From Azolla caroliniana (taxonomy: Eukaryota > Polypodiophyta), in NCBI GenBank assembly GCA_043228905.1, contig JBHGNT010000012.1, forward strand, positions 12,276,001 through 12,340,000: 64,000 nt of DNA. Direction: 5' to 3'. Below, in pieces: positions 31,641 through 42,088 of the stretch. The notes under the pieces were generated by a model that was given only the letters and a program-made list of their open reading frames with translations, had not been told where the DNA came from and ran no database searches. Made by a program: the position numbers and the translations under genes. Numbering within the stretch: the first letter of the stretch is position 1; each line of letters opens with the position of its first letter.

Positions 31641-34495
31641 CCAGAAGTCACTAGTAAACTTTGGATCTCGATCACTCATGATATCCATCGGTAACCCATA
31701 AAAACGAAATAATTCGTCAACGAATTGGTAAGCCAATTTAGGAGCTATTACCGTGGTTTTGGTAGCAATAAATCTGGCCATTTTAGTTAGGCAATCAACG
31801 ACAACCCAGATGGCATCATGACCTTTTTGGGTGCGAGGAAGGCTAACAATAAAATCCATGGATATAATTTCCCACTTATTATTGGGAATGTCCAAGGGAT
31901 GTAAAAGTCCAGCGGCTTTAAGTCGCTCGGCTTTGTTAACCTGACACTGGTGACATTTAGTCACATAGCTATGTATGTCAGGACACATCTTAGGCCAATA
32001 AAATTGAGTGGAGATGAGAACGAGTGTATGATGTATTCCAGGGTGCCTTGCTGAGGGTGCATCATGCCATTAAAAAAGAATCCTCTTTTTGACCTCGGGT
32101 AAATCTGGAACACAAACCTTCCATTACAGTAGAGCAAACTGTTAGCAATGTGGAAGTATTCCTTCAAGGATGTGGTGGTGTTTGTTCCAGACTCAACTCT
32201 TGCCCAATATTTTGCAAAATAACTGTCATCAGGATACTTTCCTCGAAGGTGATCATAAAGATCTGATGTTATTTCAGTGAAGCTAAGCATGTTAACTTCA
32301 CAGATGCGACTTAGTGCATCAACGACAATGTTCATGGAACCTTTATGATATCGTATGGAAAAATCAAAATCCTGGATGAGATCATCCCATCATGCCTTAC
32401 GACCTTTCAAGTCTTGTTGGTCACAAAAATATTTCAAGGACTCATGGTCCGTAGTTACCACAAAGTGATTTCCATAAAGATAATGGCGCCATGTTTTGAC
32501 CGCATGTATAACTGCAAATAATTCCTTTTCTTGAACGGTATACCGACATTGAGCAGAATCAAGTTTCTTACTCTCGAATGCTATTGGTTTACCATCTTGA
32601 TATAAGACACCGCCTATAGCATAATTGCTTGCATCGGTTTCAACCTCAAAAGGTTTTGAAGGATCAGGTAAAAGAAGTGAAGGAGCCTTGCACACCAGGT
32701 CCTTTAGTTCCATAAAGGCGAGGTCTAGTATAGCATTCCAAACAATAGGTTTTGTAAACTTACGCCTTTGACCTTTTAGAAGATCAATAAATGGCATTGA
32801 CAATTGGGAGTAATTGCGAAAGGATTTTCGTAAAAACCCGACAAAACCAAGGAATGATCGAACTTCTCGAATATTACGAAGAGTGGACCAAAGCTTGATT
32901 TTCTCGATGCGAGAAGGATCAATTTCAACTCCTTGTTCAGTTATGAGATGTCCAAGATAAGTAATTGGTTTCTTGAATAACTCACATTTTGAGATCTTCG
33001 CATAAAATTGTTTGTCACGCAATGTTTGTAAAACAAAGCGGACATGTTTAGCATGTTCTTGTAATGTACTACTATAAACTAAAATATCATCCAAGAAAAT
33101 AACGACAAATTTTCCAAGTTGTTCTCAGAAAATGTCATTCATTTCTTGTTGAAATGTAGTTGGAGCATTGGTCAAACCAAAAGGCATAACCAAAAACTCA
33201 TAATGGTCATACCGTGTACGAAATGACGTTTTAGGAACATCGCCCTCACTTATACGAAATTGATGGGAGCCAGTACGGAGATCAAGTTTCGTAAAATACC
33301 GAGCTCCCTAGAGACGGTCAATTAGATCGTCAACCCGGGGCACTGGATACAAATTCTTGATCGTCACTTTATTCAAGCGTCGGTAATTAATACACATACG
33401 CCATGTGCCCTCTTTCTTTTTAACCAAGAGAATTGGTGCACCCCATGGAGATTTACTATAACGTATATAACCTATTCGTAAATAGTCCTTGAGTTGCTTA
33501 GATACCTCATCCTCTTCAGATCGACTTAAGCGATAACGAGGTATAATTATTGGTGCAATGCCAGGTACAATATCTATACGATGGTTTATATTACGTGTAG
33601 GAGGTAACCCATCTGGTAGTTCACTCGGAAAAACATCACGAAAATCATTTAAGATTTCATCAAGTCGTTGTTGTTCAAAATATGTTAATTGAACCGAGAC
33701 ATTATCGATATTGTAAATGTGAATGTCTGAATCAAGTACACAATAAAATAGAGTAGAACAAGACAACTCGGATATTGATGGAGAGGAAACAATCGAGAGG
33801 GATTGTTTTTTTACACATTGAATAAAATGAGTACAATCGTTCAGTACAAATGTTATTGAATGATGAACCCATTCAATAGATAAAGAAGATTTTTTATTAT
33901 AGAACCAGGGATAACCCAATATTACATCAGTGGTACAAAGATTCATTACATGGAATTCTACTTCCTCTATATAAGTATCAATAGAAATTCCTAATGAATG
34001 AATCGCCCCGTTGATGTATTGTACTCTTCCATCAACCAAGTGCACTGTATTGGTGTGATCACTTACAGTGGGTTGGATTCCCCATATCTGAACCAAACGA
34101 TCATTCACAAAGTTGTGTGAGCTTCCTGAATCAAACAAAAATTGTACAAGAGATCCATTTATATACCCGTTTGCACGTAGTAAATCATTGGGACCCAATA
34201 CATAGTGAGGGAAAGAACATTGACAATTACTAAATGATGTGTATAGACCTGAAGGACATTAGGAATCTGACCTTTATGGTCTGCAGCTTTAGCTTTGCTG
34301 TCGTGCTGTTCCCGTTGGAACTTTCGACATTGTTCTTTTGTATGACCCTTCTTTTTGCAGACTACGCAAAAAGGATGTTGTCGCTTACAATCGCGATCCA
34401 TGAATTGGTTGGGTGTCTTGCGTTTCCCAGCGAATTGCGTCTGCTTAGTCCCGGGCGCTTCGTTGGGTTTGTTGTGGTCCTTCTTCGAAGTGCTC
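31641..34495 (-). pseudogene. V4 gag end, protease, RT, RNase H, integrase N-terminal half
   Basis: Minus-strand order: zinc knuckle CVVCKKKGHTKEQC (34159-34401); protease [11 protein letters not shown] and the start of RT (33308-34198); RT core with FLDD after a stop near 33306; RT end and RNase H (32390-33094: GHLITEQGVEIDPSRI, VETDASNYAIGGVL, TDHESLKYF); linker (31961-32335); integrase zinc domain and core start (CHQCQVNKAERLK, DFIVSLPRTQKGHDAI, SDRDPKFTSDFW). A handful of stops and frameshifts break it. The reading continues at 28118 on the other side of R5. Confidence 0.88.
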
Positions 34496-36400
34496 GAAGT
34501 CGAGCATCAAGCATGCTAAGTTTTGATTGGTCTCCCTCGTCGTTGCAATAGCCTCCCAAAACAAAATCACGTTGTCCATAATAGAACGATGCTCCATGAA
34601 ACCGGTTTGATTGGAATGGATGATATCTCCTCGGAAGGGCTTGATTCTTTGCACTAGTATGTTAAATTAGATTTAAAATTGTAATGGGCCTCCATTGTCT
34701 AATCTCGTGCAATGCAGTCTCCGATTTCGAAATCAGGTAGATCAAGCCTTCATTGAAGTTGCTCGGCATCCGTCCCGTTCTCCACATCTCTTGTAGTCCA
34801 GCTTCCAAGCTTGGAAAATTTTGCTCCTAAAACTCCTTGAAGAAGGCTTTGGGAAGGCCGTCAGCACCAGGACAAGCCATACTCTGTATCTTGTCTATCC
34901 CCGCTACAATCTCTTCCTCCTCTATGGCTTTTGACAACTACGCTTTAGCTGCCTCTCCAATCCTGGTCTTCAAGCATGTAATTACATCATGCATCAGGTT
35001 ACTCAAAACCTGGTCATTTGCCAACGTAGGAGCTAGAAGGTCTCTGTAGTAATTAGTCGCAATTTGCAAGATTTCCTCTTGATCAAACGTCATTGAATCA
35101 TCCTCCCGTATGAGACTGTGAATATGCTTTCCTCTCCGTTTCGGAGTCTTGGTGAGAAAAAACTCCATGTTAACTTTATCTCCCTTGACAACCCACCATG
35201 CTGCCGACTTTCTAAAGAGGAATTGCTCACGTTGCTGTCTAACCTCCTGCAACACCCTAGAGGCCTCCTGCAACCTGTCTTTTGCCCAAGCACAACATGG
35301 GTTCACTTGCGTGAGCTTTTGAGCTGAGATGACTGCCTTCCTCAGGCGATTGAGATGGTATTGACACCTTACCAGCTCCTCCCTAGCCACCTTCTGAAGA
35401 ACCAAAGAAGAATTGATAATATTTTCCTCCAGTACCTGTATTAGGTCGTGGGCTGATGGGGAAACCGTCCAAATTTTATTCATTGCATCCTCAACCTTCT
35501 GGATACCAAAAATCTTTGGAGGAATCCTCAAATTGCTCTCACTCTTCTTCTTATAAATCGGTTCGAGAGTCAAGGATACTGGAAGGTGATCCGAATATGT
35601 AAAACCAGCTAGAATGGATGAGTAGCCACTCCATTCCTCTATCCTAGGGCTCACATAGATGCGGTCTAATCTAGAGTGACATCCTTCACTCTCCTTCCAA
35701 CCAAATCGTGAGAACCTCAAGGAATTCGCCTCAACCACCATACTAGAATACCATGAATCCTGGATTCCCAACATAGAAATTAAGAAACCCCACGCTCTAA
35801 GCTCCTCCCCCTGTAGCAAGTTCGAATGAGCCCCCAAACAATCTTCCATTCTCTCTGTCATGTTAAAATCCCCCGCCACTATCCAATTGTCGAAGGAGGG
35901 AATTTTGTTTGCCAACGGTCTCCAAAATCAGGTCCTCTCATTACTAATGTTAGGTGCATAGAAATTCAACACCCCAAATTTTACATTCCTCCATTCCAGG
36001 TAGCAGAACATGGCCCTACCTTCGATCAATATGCCATGATCCAAGATGGTGATATCCGTTGATTTCCTCACCGAAATACACACTCCACCTCTCCTTTCTA
36101 ACACGCCGTGAGCAGGAGCCCACCATGTGTACCAATTCCCTAGCAACGGGTCTTTGAAAAGTTCTTTTCTTTCTCGGCCAAGGTGATGCTCTTGTAAGAG
36201 CAAAATATCAATTGTTTTACAAAGGCCATCAGCTTCCCACTCTCTCCTAAACCAACGCTTCTCTAGCTGATGTTGTGACCCACCAAGTCCCTGCACATTC
36301 CAAGAACAAATTCTCATTGACTTGGGTTCACAAAAAAAGCCAAGGGGGAATCTCCCATGCTCGACAAATATGTCTCTATCATACGCCATAAAATTCCCAC
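34496..36400 (-). pseudogene. L1: LINE endonuclease and partial RT
   Basis: Minus strand. An APE-type endonuclease begins near 36317 with CSWNVQGLGG, has the Glu motif (LLLQEHHLG), GDFN at about 35870 and SDHLPVSL at about 35590. An in-frame TGA near 35928 splits it. A long helical linker follows, then RT blocks with several frameshifts (CPGADGLPKAFFKEF, IRQWRPITILN, NQTGFMEHRSIMDNV). The RT stops at CLMLDFE, just at its first catalytic block, fused to V4 gag. This would nick DNA and reverse-transcribe LINE RNA; the copy is dead. Confidence 0.86.
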
Positions 36401-37010
36401 TCCATACTCATATATATATATACACATACATGGGTGTAATGTATGTATATACATATTCACGGATATAGGTATATATGCATGTGTGATATATGAATGTAGG
36501 TATATATGCATGTATATGATATGCATGTGTTATGTTTGTGTGTGTATGTATGTACATATTGTATTGTATTGTATGTATGGAATGTGTGTATATGTGTGTA
36601 TATATTATATGTAATTTATTTTTGTGTGTTTGGTTTGTATATTTGCATCTCTATATAATTGTGTGTATAATAATATACGTGTGTAATATGTAATATATAA
36701 AATATGTTTGTAAGGATGTGTATGTATATATGTAATATGTAATTTTTATGTATGTATTATGTATATATGTATGTCAATATATATGGCCGATTCTAATATG
36801 TATGTAGTATGTAATGCATGTATGTACATATTTACATATAGTAATATATATTTATACATATATTTATGTTTAGTCAGCATGCATGTATAAATTGGTGTAA
36901 TGTATATATATACATATTCATGGACGTAATATTTGAATGTAGGTATATATGGATGCATGCATATATATGTATGTATGTATATATGCGACTTCAAATTTGA
37001 GTATTGTTTG
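36401..37010. repeat. TA/TG-rich low-complexity stretch
   Basis: Interrupted runs of TATA, TATG and TGTG without a genuine coding frame; short ORFs here are low-complexity products. It ends in GTTTG, the left target duplication of C4. Confidence 0.75.
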
Positions 37011-37259
37011 TGTTAGGATTTTGGTCCCTCCGGATGGGATGATGAAGGCCTGGTGAGAACCGGATGATGAAGGCCCGGTGAGAGCCTCTCACCGGATGAA
37101 GTGACATATATGTAATTATGTTTCTGAGAGCCCATTGGGGCAATATCTGTAAATATTCCTAAAGTCATATTTGTATAAATATGACTTAGGACAAACATGT
37201 TTTGTGTGTTGTCATTATTTTGTATAGAGTTATTGGTGTAACTACTGTACAAAGTGTAG

Positions 37260-37320
<61 letters not shown>

Positions 37321-37340
37321 AAGCAGGTCTCTGTTGTAAC
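37011..37340 (+). repeat. C4 5' LTR, arm 1
   Basis: Matches 57874-58150 of the 3' LTR. It includes GTCCCTCCGGATGGGA at 37024-37039, an extra copy of a ~24-bp unit (GGTGAGAACCGGATGATGAA), and a GA run at 37265-37318 longer than that of the 3' LTR. It is cut at GTAAC by X1. Confidence 0.88.
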
Positions 37341-37800
37341 TGTTACTCCTAAGGACCGGACAATAGCCTAACATAGGGTGTCTACGGAAGACACTTCACC
37401 AAAGGGTGTTACGGCGAGGTAACTTAGACTAATGATTGATCAGACCTTTATTGGCTACTTTAGCAACATATCATGAATCTTAATACATGCGTAAGATAGA
37501 AAGTAATTAGCACAGAACAGTGATCAATACACAGAGATAAGACAATAGGGCTTTATTAATTATCCGTCCTGATTTACAATGTAACCGGGCCTTTTTATAG
37601 ATCACCGGCTCTGCATACAAAACGGTGCCAACCGGCACACTGATATGAACCGGTCCGGATCCTGATCGGCATACCGATTCCGGTACGTCCGCTCACTTCT
37701 CAAAATATACTTAATTACATAATATTCTAATAACAACTTCTGATAATTCCTGCCCTTTCACATTCTGGACTGTCCTCCACTCCTTGTCGGCTGGCTAACA
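37341..37800 (-). repeat. X1 LTR, left copy (460 bp)
   Basis: On the plus strand it reads TGTTACTCCT to GGCTGGCTAACA. Alignment with the right copy shows scattered substitutions but equal length. It contains a C-to-A/T-rich core and a TTTTTATAG box near 37592. Confidence 0.88.
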
Positions 37801-37802
37801 CA

Positions 37803-37819
37803 TGGCACGCCCGTGGGAC
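37803..37819 (+). other. Primer-binding-site-like sequence in X1
   Basis: TGGCACGCCCGTGGGAC lies 2 nt inside the left LTR, in the place and orientation of a primer binding site for a plus-strand element. It starts with TGG. The gag gene of X1 runs the other way. No comparable site is found at the other end. Confidence 0.5.
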
Positions 37820-40222
37820 AGTACCTTGTACGTCGAATCCCACTATCTGGCCTTCAATCCTCGTCCAAAATGTCCACAATGCTCTAATCGAGGGGCTCTA
37901 AGGGTTCTTTCGAAAGCTGATCGGACTGCTATTGTTGTTGTTCCATTGGCTGTGGTTGTTGCTCCGTTGGCTGTTGTTGTTGCTCCTACTGTTGCGCGGT
38001 CTCTAGTTCTTCTGGGCATTGCTCCTCCAATAGCCAATGTCCGGCTCTCGGTGCCGGCTGTTGTTGCGGATATTCCTCCCTTGGCTGCTCCTCCTAAGTT
38101 AAATCTGATTGGCTTGTCCCAGCCTTGCCTCTGTCTCTCCTATGCTCCGACAATGGCTCTTCATCACTTAGAATGATTGTTGCCGCGCTCTTCGTCGCCT
38201 CTTGTCGTAGCCTCTCCTTTTTGTAACTTCCAGCCGATCATCGTCCAGTTGTGCCAGTAGTTGTCGGACCACTACTATCTGTTCATCAGCCAACGTTACG
38301 AAGTCATCTGCCAATTCATCTTTCACGGCAGCAAAGTCTTCCTTTTCCAGCTTATAGAACTCATCTCCTTCCTTTTGCTGGTTTTCTGCGTCTGCCCTCA
38401 GCAACTGTAGCTCGGCAGCATGCTTCGCCCATTTCGACCACCATAATACTGAGTTGTCTTCAATCAAGCGCTTCGTTCGATTCTTCCATGCTTGTACAAT
38501 GCACCGGATCCGCTCCAGCCCCATCTTTGATTTGTCTTCTACGGCCTACCATTCATCTTTCAACTATTTGATCAGGTTGGCAGTTACCACCTCCTGGTCC
38601 TTGTAGCGCAACAGTTGATTCTAATAGGTTGTCTGCACTCTTTGTAAGACCATGGTGGCACGTTCCGTTTCCACATGATGTTGCATCTGGAGTTCCAGGC
38701 ATTCTTGAGTCACTTCAGCTCATATGTTTGCCTTCTCAGCCCGTTCTTCCGCTAGTGCTGTCTCAGCCCGTTGCACTTCGTTCCGGAGCTCGAACATCTT
38801 CTCCTCCTGTCGGTCGCTGTCATAAGCGTCTCTTCGATCACTATACCGGACATCTTGTGCCGGACGGTAACGCTCCTCTCGTCACTAGCGCTCTTCTTCC
38901 TCCTCCTGGTTGCTTTGTGGTTTGATTGTCGGACCGGTGGCGCTTGCCAATTCAACAAGTTATACTCGCACCGATCCATTGTGTGGTTTCTGGAATGGTA
39001 AAGCAAGCATGGAGAACGCATGGTGCACTCCAGCACCGAGTGTCCGCCATTCAGGCAAGTCATACATTGAATTGCTTGTCGAAATCGGAGGTCTTCATCG
39101 GTTGGTAACGCTCGTTGGAGTGCCCCCATCGTTAGCCACGAGCTGGATTTTTCCATTTCCCCTACTCGGTCTATGACCTGGTCGACGGAACTCATGCGGA
39201 AATCAATGACTGTGCACACCGTTCGTAGGGGTTCCGGAAGTGCTGCTAGGAATAACGCCTTAGTCTCTTCCTCCGGTGGTGCCCGACTGAGTTGGCTGTG
39301 CATTCTCTAGAATCAGATTAGAAATTGTTGAATGTTCTCCGTGGGCTCCTGCCGGATGGTATAAAATAGGCCGACCATTTCCCGTTGATCCACCTCTTTG
39401 TGAAAAAAGTGTAAGAATTTAGTTTTCAATGCCTCAAACGTCATGATGGTTTTGGGATCTTGCGTCAGGCGCCATCTGGCGGCGGGCCATGCCGAACTCC
39501 GCCATCTTTGAGCGTTCTGCTTCGGCTGCGGTTAAGCGTTGTGACACATGATTCGCTTCCTAGGTCTGCTAAAATGCATAGATGTGGGCCTTTGTGTCTG
39601 GATCATCCCAGTACTTGGGATATTGAAAGGGCATGTCGTCGTCTGGTGTTGGAACACGGGCTGGTGGTGTCGGAGGTCTCTCCTCCTCCTCTATTGGAGG
39701 TCTTTCTTCCTCTGTGGAAGGTCTTGCTTCCTTTGCGGGAGGTCTTTCTTCCTTAGTGGGAGGTCATTCCTCCTCTACTTCGGGTGTCGAGTGCTGCTCA
39801 GACCTTGGCCGGCCTGTGGCTTCCAGCTCTATCAATTCTGGTTCCGGTGTCAGTAAGGTATTCGATTCCTGGTCCGTTGGTCCGTCTGGGGTGTCGTGAT
39901 TGCTACGGTAATTGGAATGAGCGCTATATTCGCCGTCCAAGTCCGATTCAAAGGCCGAAAACGGTTCTGAATCGCCTTCTCCTGCAGCTAATGCCTGTAG
40001 AAGGGATTCCGCTTCCCGAAGACTACTTAAGCTGCTTCCATCGTCGGGGTGGAAATCTTGTTGCAAACAGAGTGACTCCTTGGCCACTCGCCCGATCACT
40101 TTGGAAAATGTTTGATCCACACGAATCTCTTCCGCCGCCTCCTGGAAAGCCTCTCGCTTCCGCAGCCGCTCAGTAAGTCTCCTTGCTCGCTTCGTAACCG
40201 GTCCGTTCATTGTTCTAGTCAT
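37820..40222 (-). pseudogene. X1 gag with coiled-coil and Gln-rich tail
   Basis: Minus strand. The N-terminal part is at 39764-40222 (MTRTMNGPVTKRARRL, acidic later). The capsid domain spans about 39300-39480 (TQDPKTIMTFEALKTKFL, REMVGLFYTIRQEPTENI), broken by two stops, and continues in 38752-39303 (ALFLAALPEPLRTVCTV). Two zinc knuckles at 38968-39066 have perfect CX2CX4HX4C spacing, but the second has Tyr for its second Cys. A ~150-residue coiled coil follows (ELRNEVQRAETALAEERAEK; 38168-38524 open), then a Gln-rich end near 37900-38100. There is no pol. Confidence 0.83.
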
Positions 40223-40277
40223 CCATTCCCGTTGATGTTTGTTGCGCTTATGCAGGAATCGTGGTCGCTAAAAACTG

Positions 40278-40737
40278 TGTTACTCCTAAGGACCGGACAA
40301 TAGCCTAACACAGGGTGTCTACGGAAGACACTTCACCAAAGGGTGTTACGGCGAGGTAACTTAGACTAATGATTGATCAGACCTTTATCGGCTACTTAAC
40401 CAACATATCATGAATCTTAATACACGCGTAAGATAGAAAGTAATTAGCACAGAACAGTAATCAATACACAAAGATAAGACAATAGGGCTTTATTAATTAT
40501 CCATCTTGATTTACAATGTAACCGGGCCTTTTTATAGATCACCAGCTCTGCATACAAAACGGTGCCAACCGGCACACTGATATGAACTGGTCTGGATCCG
40601 GATCGGCATACCGATTCCGGTCCGTCTGTTCACTTCTCAAAATATACTTAATTACATAATATTCTAATAACAGCTTCCGATAATTCCCGCCCTTTCACAT
40701 TCTAGATTGTCCTCCACTCCTTGCCGGCTGGCTAAAA
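40278..40737 (-). repeat. X1 LTR, right copy (460 bp)
   Basis: Same length as the left copy. The terminal CA is changed to AA at 40736-40737. It is followed by ATAAC and then C4 LTR sequence. Confidence 0.86.
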
Positions 40738-40742
40738 ATAAC

Positions 40743-40840
40743 CGCCACCAGGCGAAGATTGTGAGCACGAGATCATTGCCTCTGTGTTCCCCTGTTGTAT
40801 TCTCCTTGCATAGTGAGAGTTGGAGTTTGGGGACTCCCGT
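40743..40840 (+). repeat. C4 5' LTR, arm 2
   Basis: Matches 3' LTR 58151-58247 (CGCC(G/A)C..., GAGAGTTGGAGTTTGGGGAC). It ends CCGT where the R6 LTR begins. Confidence 0.88.
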
Positions 40841-41436
40841 TGTCGTGCCTTTCGGTGCCGGATCATTGCGTGAGTCGGGTGGGAACCGCTGAGGTTTTGG
40901 ACTAGGAGAAAAGAAAATTCTAAGGCAATGAAGAATATAAAATATGTTGTAAGAATGAAAGATATTAAAAACTCGTGAATCCCACGAGTATAGTGTATTA
41001 GTGAGTACTCAAATTAAGAGAGAAAAAATAGTTAGCAAATTCGTGAATCCCACGATTATATTATATCAATCCACCCTTGTAAAATAAGCAACAACCCCCA
41101 TACATCTTTCTCTCCTCCTTATATAAGGATGGAAGAGGCTAAGCATAGCTTCATGCTTTTTCTAAAGTATTCATGCACACTAAATGTGCATGAGTTGCCT
41201 TTTTACACTATGCTTTTATTTCCTAAATATAGTGCTCATGCTCGTTAGATGTACACGAGTCATTTTTTATTGGTGTACATTTTTCTTATAAATAAAGTAT
41301 TCACGCATTCTAAAAAAAATGCATGACTTACCTTTTAATAAAGGTAGGCATAAATAAAGGTCTTATACGTATTAAATCTATATTTACAACACTTAGGATA
41401 AGTTAGTACAATGGTAAGGTTGGGGTTTGTATACGT

Positions 41437-42061
41437 TGTCGTGAAGAAAACCGTCCACAAGCGGAATCGGTGCACCGGAGCGTCGGAACCGGCTCTTCAT
41501 GCACGTACGCCTTATGTTGTACATAGAAGATCCTAGGTAGGTAGATTCGGTAGGTAGGAAGTTAATGGGAAACGGCTCCTTCCTTGCCTATAAAAGGAGG
41601 GAGACGAGGAGGGGGGAAGGGATCGCGGTTAGAGAGGACGAAGTGCTGTCGGGTTGTCGGCGGAAGGCTTCTCTCTCTTTCAAAACTCCATAGCTTCTTT
41701 CTGTGCAGGTTTCGGGAGGCTCGCGCTGCTCTGAGGAATGCCCGAGTGCTTCCGGCAGCACCTCCAACCTACTCCTTTCTTTCTGTGCGTTTACGAACAG
41801 GCATCGGCATCTGTTCGCCGGCCTGTTCGGTTGTAACCAACTTCGTGCTTCTTGTTGTTTGTCCTTGTTAATATATATATACATACATTCGTGTCTCTCT
41901 GCGTCGGTGTCCCACTCGCGTCTTTGTGTCGAGGGCCGTGTCCCTGAGAATCTGCGCTCGCAGGTAGTGGGTCTCTTCCCTTCTCCTTTCTCTCTTGCTT
42001 TTCGGTGCAAGACCCCCGAGGTCCCGCCTCATTTCACACATCCGCGAGGAATACCTTGACA
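41437..42061 (+). repeat. R7 5' LTR (625 bp)
   Basis: TGTCGTGAAG to ATACCTTGACA. A TATA box (TATAAAAG) is at 41589-41596. The end is fixed by the primer binding site at 42065-42081 (TGGTGAACCCGACTTGC). No tRNA-like module was found in this LTR. Confidence 0.92.
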
Positions 42062-42088
42062 TCTTGGTGAACCCGACTTGCGGAGACC

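Larger units (their letters stand above)
26809..34495 (-). mobile_element. V4: chromovirus, interrupted by R5
   Basis: Minus-strand Ty3 chromovirus with 3' LTR (26809-27263), chromodomain, integrase, RNase H, RT, protease and the end of gag. R5 (28119-31636) sits in the integrase with duplicated GCGT; removing it restores the codons for Phe-Trp-Thr-Gln. The 5' LTR and most of gag are missing: at about 34491-34500 the gag sequence is fused to LINE L1. Confidence 0.88.
37341..40737 (-). mobile_element. X1: gag-only LTR element in the C4 LTR
   Basis: Two 460-bp direct repeats (37341-37800 and 40278-40737) enclose 2477 bp. The target duplication is GTAAC on the left and ATAAC on the right. The right repeat ends AA where CA is expected. 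Interior coding is on the minus strand and is limited to gag plus coiled coil; there is no protease, RT or integrase. The only good primer-site match is on the opposite strand (37803-37819). Orientation is therefore assigned from gag but remains uncertain. Confidence 0.83.

Noticed and set aside
36357-36994. Open frames on both strands rich in Tyr, Ile and His
   Set aside because: They follow TATG/TATA low-complexity DNA and show no protein family features.
38629-40176. Several plus-strand ORFs of 60-130 codons in X1
   Set aside because: They are complements of the minus-strand gag/coiled-coil frame, which has zinc-knuckle spacing and capsid homology.
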